Below are positions 55,362-63,289 of a stretch of 64,000 bases of DNA, one piece after another. The number at the start of each line of letters is the position of its first letter. Position 1 is the first letter of the stretch. A program made the translations under genes and the position numbers. Source of the stretch: Paraburkholderia panacisoli. GTDB lineage: Bacteria > Pseudomonadota > Gammaproteobacteria > Burkholderiales > Burkholderiaceae. The notes under the pieces are model-generated. The model did not search any database, was not told the DNA's origin, and worked only from the letters and a program-made list of their open reading frames with translations. The DNA lies in assembly GCF_008369935.1 (NCBI RefSeq), contig NZ_VTUZ01000047.1:1-64000 (forward strand), in the 5' to 3' direction.

Positions 55362-55575
55362 ATGAGAACGCCCAAACAGATAGTGTTCGCGGTTATCGTC
55401 ATTCTCAGTGCGCTAGGCCACAATGCACCATGCGAAGAACCAGTTCGGACAGTTGCGACTGCCAATACATCGACGAGCGGCTCGTTCGGCGGATTGGCGA
55501 ACGGCAATCTCGGCGGCTCAACCTCCGTCTCCAATGTCGGCATCCGCGCGTTGCTATACCCTGGGCAGATAAGCG
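55362..55575 (+). pseudogene. Truncated 5' part of a secreted-protein gene
   Basis: From ATG 55362 the frame gives a clear signal peptide (RTPKQIVFAVIVILSALG) and then a Ser/Gly/Thr-rich mature start with SGSFGGLANGNLGGST and ending near GIRALLYPGQ. Beyond about 55570 the frame (open to 55682) is only the reverse complement of the end of the MFS gene. So the original 3' part is gone and the gene was cut at this point. I do not recognise the product. It lies divergent to the glycosyltransferase gene, so a surface-polysaccharide link is possible. Confidence 0.5.
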
Positions 55576-56922
55576 TCAGCGCACGAGGGGCGCTGCGGAA
55601 TGTCGCTCGTTATCCGTCACGCCTGCGATATCGGGGGCGTCGGTCATTGGCCGGCGTGAAGTTTCTTTCAGCCCCAAGGTAGCGGCAACGGACAGCAGTG
55701 ACGCGATCGCGATCGAAGCGGAAATCGCCCACGTGTCATGAGTCCACGCGACCAGTGCTGCGGCCAGGAAAGTCGCGGGACCGGAGAACAGAGCGGCAGA
55801 CAGGTGATAGGCGATCGACAAACCGCTATACCGGACGCCCGTGTCGAACGCCTCGGAAAAGAAGCTCGCCTGTACGCTGTAGGTCGCGCCGTGTCCGATG
55901 GTGATTGCGAGAATCATCGCGAGCGTCACCAGCAACGGTGATCCGGTCTGAATGAGCCAGAAGAATGGAAACGCAACGGCGCCGATCCACAGCGCGCCTC
56001 CGATATAAACTGGCCGTCTGCCGAAGCGGTCCGACAACATCCCGAACAGCGGCTGGGCGAACACGTTAAGTGCGGCGGCGGCCATGACGGCCATGAGCGG
56101 CACGTGAATCGGCACTCCGACTTGATGCGTCAGATATGAAAGCGACCATGTCGAATAGATGTAGAAGCCGACGTTCAGCGCGGCGGGCGCGAGAATGACG
56201 AGTACAAGCGTACGGCGATAGTGGCGCCATAGCAGCGCAAGCGGTGCGGCGCGCTGCCGGCGGCCCGCGCGAGCCCGTTCGAATGCGGGAGTCTCCGCTA
56301 TGTTGAGCCGGATATAAAGTCCGATGGCAACCATGACGGCGCTGAGGAGAAACGGCACCCGCCAACCCCACGCCAGAAACTGCGCTTCCGGCAACTGCGC
56401 GAACAGATAAAGCGTCGATGTGCCGAGCAGCATGCCGAGCGGGTTGCCGACCTGAGGAATCGCCGCATACAGGCCGCGCTTGTTCAGAGGCGCATATTCG
56501 ATGGCCATCGTGGTTGCGCCGCCGTACTCGCCGCCCACCGCGAAACCTTGAAGCAGGCGCAGGACCACGAGCGCGAGTGGTGCCCATAGGCCGACCGACG
56601 CATAGGTGGGCAGTAGACCGATCACGAACGTGCCGATGCCCATCACGAGAATCGACACCACCAGCATGCTCTTGCGGCCGAGCCGGTCACCGAAGTGGCC
56701 GAAGACCGCGGCGCCCACAGGGCGAACCACCAACGTGATACCAAATACGGCAAATACCGCCATCGAACCGGCCACTTGTGAGAAGTTCGGGAAAAACAGC
56801 TTCTCGAAGACCAATGCGGAGGCTGTTCCATACAGGAAGTAGTCGTACCACTCCGTCGCGGTTCCAATCATCGTCGCGAACGCGACTTTTTTTGCGGTCT
56901 TTTGTGTAGAAATCCTTCGCAT
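55576..56922 (-). CDS. MFS transporter, metabolite:H+ symporter (MHS) type
   Basis: This 448-residue protein with 12 predicted membrane segments starts at ATG 56922 after a GGAGGAAA ribosome site. A further in-frame ATG at 56994 is less likely. MHS signatures are GTATEWYDYFLYGTASAL, FGHFGDRLGRKSMLV and LRLLQGFAVGGEYGGATT. Members import organic acids or zwitterions (citrate, shikimate, proline betaine and others). It diverges from the dehydrogenase gene across 354 bp and probably imports the substrate of this cluster. Confidence 0.92.
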   Translation of the reverse strand: MRRISTQKTAKKVAFATMIGTATEWYDYFLYGTASALVFEKLFFPNFSQVAGSMAVFAVFGITLVVRPVGAAVFGHFGDRLGRKSMLVVSILVMGIGTFVIGLLPTYASVGLWAPLALVVLRLLQGFAVGGEYGGATTMAIEYAPLNKRGLYAAIPQVGNPLGMLLGTSTLYLFAQLPEAQFLAWGWRVPFLLSAVMVAIGLYIRLNIAETPAFERARAGRRQRAAPLALLWRHYRRTLVLVILAPAALNVGFYIYSTWSLSYLTHQVGVPIHVPLMAVMAAAALNVFAQPLFGMLSDRFGRRPVYIGGALWIGAVAFPFFWLIQTGSPLLVTLAMILAITIGHGATYSVQASFFSEAFDTGVRYSGLSIAYHLSAALFSGPATFLAAALVAWTHDTWAISASIAIASLLSVAATLGLKETSRRPMTDAPDIAGVTDNERHSAAPLVR

Positions 56923-57276
56923 CGTTTCCTCCACTGTCCGGTCTGTGTCGTGAATCGCTTCGCTACGGCTGTGCGTTCGCGCCTGCGTTTGCATGGCTAC
57001 CGCCGTGAGCGATCTACTCTATCGGCTAGCCGCGCGCGGAACGAGCGTCGCGAGGCGAAAGCTCTATTTGAAAATAATGAAAGATGTGACACGGCACGCT
57101 CCGCTCCGCGCTAGCGAGTATGTATTGATACCCATGCGCGGCCGACAGTCGCGAGCCGTGCAAAAAATCAAAAGAGCCTTTCGATTTCCCTGCCTGTACC
57201 TCTAGCGGCGTCCTGCGCGACCATGGTGTCCGGACAGACATCAGGGATCGCGGCGCAGGCTGCATAGAGAGGGGAC
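56923..57276. other. Divergent regulatory region of the catabolic cluster
   Basis: This 354-bp region lies between the divergent transporter and dehydrogenase genes and must hold promoters for both. An AT-rich patch (TTTGAAAATAATGAAAGATGTG near 57067-57089) stands out from the surroundings. No confident LysR-type T-N11-A box or -35/-10 pair could be assigned. Confidence 0.4.
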
Positions 57277-58767
57277 ATGGATGCATGCGATGTGTTGGTG
57301 GCGGGCGGCGGCAATGCTGCACTTTGCGCGGCGTTGTCGGCGCGGGAATCGGGGGCGAGTGTGATGCTGCTGGAGCGTGCGCCACGGGAGCACCGTGGCG
57401 GCAACTCGGCGTTCACGGGTGGCGCGTTCCGGATCGCTTACGACGGTGTCGACGATCTCGTCAGGCTGATGCCGGACCTGCAGGACGACGAACTGAACGG
57501 TGCCGACTTCGGCAGCTATCCGGCGACGCAGTTTTTCGAAGAGTCGGTCGCGATGAGCGGCTATCGCGCGGATGCAGACGTGCTGGAGCACCTCGTTGAT
57601 CAAAGCCTCGCGACGATGCTGTGGTTGCGCGACCAGGGCGTACGCTTCGCGCCAATCTACGGACGGCAGTCGTTTCGCGTCGACGGCAGACAGAAGTTCT
57701 GGGGCGGCCTGACGGTAGAGGTATCCGGCGGCGGTCTGGGGCTCGTCGAGGCGCTATATGCGCGTGCGGAGGCGGCAGGTGTGGACATCCGCTACGACAC
57801 CCGGGCGACCAGCGCGACGCGTGAAGATGGGCGCTGGCGGATTGGCGTACAGCATTGCGGCCGCTACGAGCCAGTCGATGCTGGCGCGGTAGTGCTGGCG
57901 ACCGGTGGCTTTCACGCGAATCTTGCGTGGCGCGCTCAATACCTCGGGCATAACTGGGACCTCGCGCGCGTCCGCGGATCGCGCTACAACACGGGCGACG
58001 GCATCGCACTCGCCATGTCCGCAGGCGCGGTCCCGCACGGCAACTGGACGGGCTGTCATGCGGTCTTCTATGACCTGAACGCACCCGCATTCGGCGATAT
58101 CAATCTGCTCAACCAGCAGAAGAACTACTTCACGCTCGGCATTGTCGTCAATGCCGACGGGCGGCGCTTCATCGACGAAGGGCGCGACTTTCGCAACTAC
58201 ACCTATTCAGGAATGGGCGCACGCGTGCTGGCGCAGCCTGGCGCGATGGCCTGGCAGGTGTTCGACGCGAAGGGGGCGGCCTTGTTGCCGGACGAGTATC
58301 GGGTGAAGCACGCCACAAAGGTGACGGCCGATTCGCTCGAAGCGTTGGCGAGCAAGCTGGAAGGGATCGACCGCGCCGCGTTTCTCGAAACGGTCTACGC
58401 GTACAACCGCTCGATACGCGTTGATGTGCCGTTCAATCCGGCGATCCGCGACGGCCTCTGTACCGAGGGCATCGAGCCGCCCAAGTCGAACTGGGCGCAA
58501 CCGCTCGACACGGGCCCATTCGTTGCGTATGCGGTGACGTGCGGCATTACCTGCACGTATGGGGGGGTGAAAGTGAACGTCCACGGGCAGGTGCTCGACG
58601 AAGCCGCCCAGCCGTTGCCGGGCCTGTACGCAGCGGGCGAAATGGTGGGCGGCCTTTACTACGTGAAATACGCGGGCGGGATCGGCTTGACGGCGGGTTC
58701 CGTGATCGGCCGTACGGCAGGTGCGCATGCAGCGTTGCGCGCACGCGACCCGGCCGCGCAACGGTGA
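57277..58767 (+). CDS. FAD-dependent dehydrogenase, TcuA/fumarate-reductase-flavoprotein type
   Basis: This 496-residue flavoprotein has the ADP-binding motif DVLVAGGGNAALCAALSARESGASVMLLE at the N-terminus, then APREHRGGNSAFTGG. The GGGNAALCAALxARExGA and RGGNS features are those of TcuA, the tricarballylate dehydrogenase group. The C-terminal YAAGEMVGGLYYVKYAGGIGLTAG segment holds the FAD tail motif. It needs an electron acceptor. No TcuB-like iron-sulfur partner is nearby, but ETF genes are. Start ATG 57277 is preceded by AGAGAGGGG. The substrate is unknown. Confidence 0.85.
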   Translation: MDACDVLVAGGGNAALCAALSARESGASVMLLERAPREHRGGNSAFTGGAFRIAYDGVDDLVRLMPDLQDDELNGADFGSYPATQFFEESVAMSGYRADADVLEHLVDQSLATMLWLRDQGVRFAPIYGRQSFRVDGRQKFWGGLTVEVSGGGLGLVEALYARAEAAGVDIRYDTRATSATREDGRWRIGVQHCGRYEPVDAGAVVLATGGFHANLAWRAQYLGHNWDLARVRGSRYNTGDGIALAMSAGAVPHGNWTGCHAVFYDLNAPAFGDINLLNQQKNYFTLGIVVNADGRRFIDEGRDFRNYTYSGMGARVLAQPGAMAWQVFDAKGAALLPDEYRVKHATKVTADSLEALASKLEGIDRAAFLETVYAYNRSIRVDVPFNPAIRDGLCTEGIEPPKSNWAQPLDTGPFVAYAVTCGITCTYGGVKVNVHGQVLDEAAQPLPGLYAAGEMVGGLYYVKYAGGIGLTAGSVIGRTAGAHAALRARDPAAQR

Positions 58768-58783
58768 CAGGAGACATACGCCA

Positions 58784-59539
58784 ATGCTGAAGGAACTACA
58801 CGGAAAAGTGGCGCTCGTGACGGGCGGCGCAGGTTCGATCGGCGCGGCCGTCGTGCGCGCGCTCGCGCAAGCCGGCGCGACGGTCGTCAGCGCTGACCGG
58901 ATGGGGCCGCCCCACGGCGATTCGGCTGTGCAGGTCGAAAGCGTAGAACTGGACGTGACGTCAAGCGACGCCGCCGCGCGCGTGGTGAGTGGCGTCGTCG
59001 ATCGTCACGGCGCGCTCGACATTCTCGTGAATGCCGCAGGCGTCGTTTCGTTCGGCGCAGCGGTGACGCTCGCGGAGTCGGAATGGGATCGCGTCATCGA
59101 CATCAACCTGAAGGGCGTGTTTCTCTGCTGCCAGGCGGCGATGGCCCAGATGATCGCCCAACGTGCGGGACGCATCGTCAACATCGGATCGGTGGTAGGC
59201 AAGAATGCGGGCAATGCGCGTCCGTGGCTCGATCCGGGCGAGCAGCAGCGCGCCGGTAACGTTGCGTATGGTGTGTCGAAGGCGGGAGTTCATATGCTGA
59301 CGCTGTTTCTTGCAAAGGAGCTGGCCGGCTACGGCATCACGGTCAACGCCGTTGCTCCCGGCCCGATCGCCACCGCGATGACCACGGCGTTTCCCGATGC
59401 GCTGCGCGCGCTGATTCCCGCGGGCCGGATGGGGACGCCCGAAGATGTCGCGCGTGCGGTTCTGTTTTTGTCCGCTCCGTCGAACGGTTTCGTCACGGGC
59501 GAAATTCTCGACGTCAACGGCGGTATGTTTTGTGACTAA
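58784..59539 (+). CDS. Short-chain dehydrogenase/reductase (SDR)
   Basis: This 251-residue classical SDR has the cofactor motif ALVTGGAGSIGAAVVRALA near residue 11, NAAGVVSFGAA, the catalytic Ser in NIGSVVG and YGVSKAG with Tyr and Lys at YxxxK. It ends with DVNGGMFCD. Asp in VVSADRM after beta-2 favours NAD(H). ATG 58784 follows a CAGGAGA site, 16 bp after the dehydrogenase. It may oxidise a hydroxy-intermediate of the same pathway. Confidence 0.9.
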   Translation: MLKELHGKVALVTGGAGSIGAAVVRALAQAGATVVSADRMGPPHGDSAVQVESVELDVTSSDAAARVVSGVVDRHGALDILVNAAGVVSFGAAVTLAESEWDRVIDINLKGVFLCCQAAMAQMIAQRAGRIVNIGSVVGKNAGNARPWLDPGEQQRAGNVAYGVSKAGVHMLTLFLAKELAGYGITVNAVAPGPIATAMTTAFPDALRALIPAGRMGTPEDVARAVLFLSAPSNGFVTGEILDVNGGMFCD

Positions 59540-59555
59540 CCAGGAGGAATTCAAA

Positions 59556-60137
59556 TTGAGTCAAACCGTATATCTGCTCCTCGATATGCAGAACGATCTG
59601 GTGCACGCGGATGGACCCAACGGCAAGGGGCCGCTGGGCGAACAGGTGCGGCAGCGCGAGATCACCGCACGCACGGCGCAGGCATTGCAGAAGGCGCGGG
59701 TGGCCGGCGCGCTGGTCGGCTTCGTGCGAGTGGGTTTCAGCGCCCATTATCAGGAGTGTCCGCCGAATTCACCGGTATTCTCGGGCGCGCCGGCGGCGGG
59801 GCTGTTCAAGCTGGGCCAGTGGGGCACTGAAATTCATCCCGAACTCGAAGTGCGCGATACCGACCTGCAGATAGTCAAGCATCGCGTAAGTCCGTTCTAT
59901 GCGACGACGCTTGAAGCACAGTTGCGCGCTCGTGGCGTGACCCGCATCGTGTGCTCCGGCGTGTCTACCCAGGCCGTCGTGCAGGCTGCCGTGCGTGACG
60001 CGCACGATCGCGATTACGAGGTGGTCGTGCTCGAAGACTGTTGCGCGGCGCACTCAGCGCAGGAGCACGTGAATTCGATCGAAAGCATCCGGCGCTTTTG
60101 CCGCATCGAGACGTCCGAGAGCGTCGCGTTCGCTTGA
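59556..60137 (+). CDS. Isochorismatase-fold hydrolase-like protein lacking the nucleophile Cys
   Basis: The protein has 193 residues from TTG 59556, fixed by an AGGAGGAAT ribosome site 7 bases before it. Asp 10 (LLLDMQNDL) and Lys 108 (IVKHRVS) of the usual Asp-Lys-Cys triad are present. In the third motif, GVSTQAVVQAAVRDA, the position that normally holds Cys (GVxTxxCV) is Val 141. The two nearby Cys residues (Cys 133, and the CC pair in LEDCCAAHS) are elsewhere. A cysteine-less mechanism like that of true isochorismatases, or a non-catalytic role, is possible. It lies 16 bp after the SDR. Confidence 0.8.
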   Translation: MSQTVYLLLDMQNDLVHADGPNGKGPLGEQVRQREITARTAQALQKARVAGALVGFVRVGFSAHYQECPPNSPVFSGAPAAGLFKLGQWGTEIHPELEVRDTDLQIVKHRVSPFYATTLEAQLRARGVTRIVCSGVSTQAVVQAAVRDAHDRDYEVVVLEDCCAAHSAQEHVNSIESIRRFCRIETSESVAFA

Positions 60138-60153
60138 GTGGCACGCGTCGGGC

Positions 60154-60189
60154 GGTGCTGCCGCGTAGCAGCGTGCGGCAGCACCTTTT
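60154..60189 (+). terminator. Rho-independent terminator after the isochorismatase-fold gene
   Basis: An 11-bp perfect stem, GGTGCTGCCGC / GCGGCAGCACC, with a 10-base loop is followed at once by TTTT. It lies 16 bp after the stop and 25 bp before the ATG of the racemase-fold gene on the same strand. Transcription from upstream may end or be attenuated here. Confidence 0.85.
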
Positions 60190-60214
60190 CCGTTGACTTC
60201 CAGGGAATGACACG

Positions 60215-61045
60215 ATGAGTATTCGCATCTGGCATCAAAGCTTCACGGTTCTGTCCGACCTCGGTCCGTATAGCGACGCGCTGCGCGAGCACTTTCGCGT
60301 CGTCGCGCGCGCGGACACCGAAATCATCATGCACGGCATGGCGCAAGGAACGTACCGCACGCATTACCCCGGCGACGACATCAAGTATGCGTCGCTACAG
60401 TTCCTGCATGGGCTGCAGTTTCTCGCAGCGGGTGTCCGCGCGGAAGAAGAGGGCTTCGACGCGTATGCGATCAGCACACTCCCGGAGCCGGCGCTGCGCG
60501 AGACGCGCTCGCTGCTCGACATCCCCGTGGTTGGCTACGGCGAATCGGCGATGCTACGTGCGTGCCAGCTTGGCAGACGGTTCGGCGTGCTGGTGTTTAT
60601 TGACGAACTCGCCGAACTGGTCGCGGACAATGCAGCGCGCCACGGTCTCGGCGAGCGCTTCGTGGGAGCGCATCACGTTGGTTTTCGGTTCGCGGACGTG
60701 CTGGAGGCATTCAACGAGCCGTCGCGGTTGATTGCAACGTTCCAGGACAGCTCGCGGCGGCTGATCGCGCAGGGCGCGGAGGTCATCATTCCGGGCGAAG
60801 CACCGCTGAATGTCTTGCTTGCGCGCAATGGTGTTCGTGATGTGGACGGCGTGCCCGTCCTCGACTCCCTCGCGGCGTGGATCAAGGACGCAGAGTTGCT
60901 GGTCGATCTGCGCCGTGCGTCGGGCCTGCAGGCCTGTCGGCGCGGCTATTTCTCGGCGCAGCCCGACAAGGCGCGGGTGCGCGAAGTTCTTGCGTTCTAT
61001 GGCCTGAATACGTTGCATGCCACTCGCGGTGAACCTCCGGGTTAG
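60215..61045 (+). CDS. Asp/Glu/hydantoin racemase-fold protein lacking both catalytic Cys
   Basis: This 276-residue protein has the two-domain fold pattern of the Asp/Glu/hydantoin racemase superfamily, with LLDIPVVGYGESAMLRACQLGRRFGVLVF in the typical central position. The loop that should carry the first catalytic cysteine reads AISTLPEPAL (about 85-94). The second reads AEVIIPGEAPLN (about 189-200) where family members have a G-C-A/G motif. So both cysteines are replaced. It may be a lyase, isomerase or hydrolase using other groups, or a binding protein. It is separated from upstream genes by the terminator at 60154. Confidence 0.72.
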   Translation: MSIRIWHQSFTVLSDLGPYSDALREHFRVVARADTEIIMHGMAQGTYRTHYPGDDIKYASLQFLHGLQFLAAGVRAEEEGFDAYAISTLPEPALRETRSLLDIPVVGYGESAMLRACQLGRRFGVLVFIDELAELVADNAARHGLGERFVGAHHVGFRFADVLEAFNEPSRLIATFQDSSRRLIAQGAEVIIPGEAPLNVLLARNGVRDVDGVPVLDSLAAWIKDAELLVDLRRASGLQACRRGYFSAQPDKARVREVLAFYGLNTLHATRGEPPG

Positions 61046-61279
61046 CCGTCGAGCCCGAGGCTGCCGGGCGCGACGCCATCCGGCGCAGGCGCGCCGTCAG
61101 CACGATGAGCACGTTTCGATTTGCACGCGCCGCTATTCAGATGTCCCATGCGCTGTTCGCTGCTTGAATCCGCAGCGGCGGACAGCTGGGGAAAGCGCGA
61201 AATGACGCGACGCGCAGCTGTGCCACCGCGCGGAGAGCCGCAAGAATCCGCTTTGCAGCCGTGTCGACAAATGAAGCGT

Positions 61280-62215
61280 TCAGCGACCGCGCTGCACCGG
61301 AATCCGCTCACGATGATCGGGACGGCTCTGTGACCCCACCACGTCGAGCAGGAAGTCGCTGAACACTTTCACCTTTGGCGACACGAAGCTCGACTTTGCG
61401 GACACCAGATGGAACACCCTCCCGCCGTGCTCCCATTCGTCGAAGATCGTGGCGAGTTTGCCGCTCGCGAGTTCGCTGCGCACAAACAGGTCGAGCACGC
61501 AGATCAGTCCGAATCCCTGACTTGCGGCATTGACGAGTGCGTCTGAACTGTTGAACGAGAGCCGCCCGGCGGGGCGCACGACAGACTCTTCGCCGTCGCG
61601 CGCGAACAGCCACGGCTGCAATGTAGGACGTCCGTCCGGGAAAAGACCGAGGCAGCACGACGGATCGAGATCCAACGGGTCCATTGTGCGGAGTCCGTCG
61701 ACCACGTCGGGGCGGCCGCACACGACATAGCTCGCTGCGTAAAGCGGCCGGGCGACCAGGTCGGAATCTTCGACCGCATCCATGCGGATCGCGATGTCGA
61801 TGCCACGCTCGATCAGCGCGTGCGGCTGGTTGGTCAGATTCACGTTGACCGACAGACCCGGGTGCTCCGCGAGCAGAGACGGCAGCGTCGGCAACAGCAG
61901 CGCGTGCCCGATCGCGATCGGGGCCTCGACGTTCAGCGTGCCGCGCACCTCAGCGTGCGCTTGCGCGGCCTCCTGTTCGGCAGCGAGCACGTCTTCGAGC
62001 AACACCTTGCAGCGGGCATGGAAGCGCTCGCCGGCGTCGGTGAGGCGCAGATGCCGCGTATTTCTCTGCAGCAGTGTGACGCCCAGATGCCTTTCGAGGT
62101 TGCGAACGCACGATGTCACCGTGGCGTTCGCGAGATTCAACGATTCCGCTGCCCGCGAAAAGCTCCCACACTCGCTCACTCTCGCGAATACTTCCATTGC
62201 CCACAGTCTGTCCAT
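61280..62215 (-). CDS. LysR-type transcriptional regulator
   Basis: This 311-residue regulator has an N-terminal winged helix-turn-helix (FARVSECGSFSRAAESLNLANATVTSCVRNLERHLG) and a C-terminal periplasmic-binding-fold effector domain (about 90-300). It is full-length. The stop is 235 bp from the end of the convergent racemase-fold gene. It lies just downstream of etfA on the same strand and could control the cluster, probably through the 56923-57276 region. The effector is unknown. Confidence 0.92.
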   Translation of the reverse strand: MDRLWAMEVFARVSECGSFSRAAESLNLANATVTSCVRNLERHLGVTLLQRNTRHLRLTDAGERFHARCKVLLEDVLAAEQEAAQAHAEVRGTLNVEAPIAIGHALLLPTLPSLLAEHPGLSVNVNLTNQPHALIERGIDIAIRMDAVEDSDLVARPLYAASYVVCGRPDVVDGLRTMDPLDLDPSCCLGLFPDGRPTLQPWLFARDGEESVVRPAGRLSFNSSDALVNAASQGFGLICVLDLFVRSELASGKLATIFDEWEHGGRVFHLVSAKSSFVSPKVKVFSDFLLDVVGSQSRPDHRERIPVQRGR

Positions 62216-62254
62216 GCTGCTTGCCTGCTCCTTGATGGTGTTGGGGGCGACTGC

Positions 62255-63289
62255 CTACCGCGATCCGGCATTCGCGCCGCGCGCCGCGTCGATGCGGGCG
62301 ATCAGCGCGGGCACGAACGTGTGCCAGTCGGCAACGATGCCAAGGTCTGCGGCACGGAAAATATCCGCTTCTTCATCGTTGTTGATCGCGACGATCCGCG
62401 TTGCTGTACCTATGCCGGCCAGATGTTGCGGGGTGCCCGAGATGCCGACCGCGACGTACACCTCGGGACTGACGAACTTGCCTGACTGTCCGACCTGGTG
62501 CGTGACCGGCACCCAGCCGGCATCGACGGCGGGCAGGCTCCCGCCGACCGCACCGTCGAGCCGGGTCGCGAGCTGTTCGAGCAGCGCGAAGCCCTCGGCG
62601 CTCTGCATGCCGCGTCCGCCGCTGACGACGACGCGTGCGGTCTCGACCGGCCGCCGCGCGGCGTCGCTCGGCAACAGGGTGATCTCTTCGGCGTCGTAAG
62701 GCACGCTCGCTTCTTCGTGCAGCACTGTGGCGGCTCGCACAGCAGAGGGTTGCCTGGCACTCGCTGGTTGCGCGCGTAGCGCGCCGAACCAGGGACCGGT
62801 CCCGGCATGCACGCGAACACTCGCGCGCCCTCCGAAGACGGTCCGGTGTGCGTGCGCGCCCGGATGGTCGAAGCCGAACTGCTGGATGCGGCCGAATGCG
62901 ACACCGCCGCATGCGGCTGCAAGGCGCCCCGCGACTTCTTCACCGAGCGCGCTGGCGGGCGCGCACACGAAGTCATGCGGGCCGAGCGCCTGCGCGGCAA
63001 GCGTGCGTTCCAGCACGCTTGCGAGGTCGGCTGCCTGCACGGGGGCGCGCAGATCGGGCACGGTCACGGCCACGATCGTGCGCAGCGAAAGTCTTTGCAG
63101 CGCTTCGACGAGCTGCGCGTCGTAGCGGCGCGTCACGCAGACGGCCAGCACCTCGGGCGGCCCGGCATGCGCCGGCAAGCGCGCGAAAGTTTCGTTGAGC
63201 ACGTCTTCGGCGTGGCGCACGAGTTCGTGCGCGTCGTCCCGCTCGGCGATCAGCAGGGCGATGACACGGGGAGTCGGGGCAGGGGTCAC
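62255..63289 (-). CDS. etfA: Electron transfer flavoprotein alpha subunit (FixB/EtfA family)
   Basis: The protein has 344 residues from GTG 63289, which overlaps the stop of the beta-subunit gene (GTGA). A TTG at 63307 would add six residues. The C-terminal FAD domain has VVSGGRGMQSAEGFALLEQLA and the ETF-alpha signature VGQSGKFVSPEVYVAVGISGTPQHLAGI. The N-terminal half is the ETF-like ADP domain. It accepts electrons from an FAD dehydrogenase. The TcuA-like protein at 57277 is a possible donor in this window. Confidence 0.88.
   Translation of the reverse strand: MTPAPTPRVIALLIAERDDAHELVRHAEDVLNETFARLPAHAGPPEVLAVCVTRRYDAQLVEALQRLSLRTIVAVTVPDLRAPVQAADLASVLERTLAAQALGPHDFVCAPASALGEEVAGRLAAACGGVAFGRIQQFGFDHPGAHAHRTVFGGRASVRVHAGTGPWFGALRAQPASARQPSAVRAATVLHEEASVPYDAEEITLLPSDAARRPVETARVVVSGGRGMQSAEGFALLEQLATRLDGAVGGSLPAVDAGWVPVTHQVGQSGKFVSPEVYVAVGISGTPQHLAGIGTATRIVAINNDEEADIFRAADLGIVADWHTFVPALIARIDAARGANAGSR

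Noticed and set aside
55576..55682. C-terminal part of the + strand frame from 55269/55362
   Set aside because: It is exactly antisense to the conserved end of the MFS gene, so it is not part of the secreted-protein fragment.
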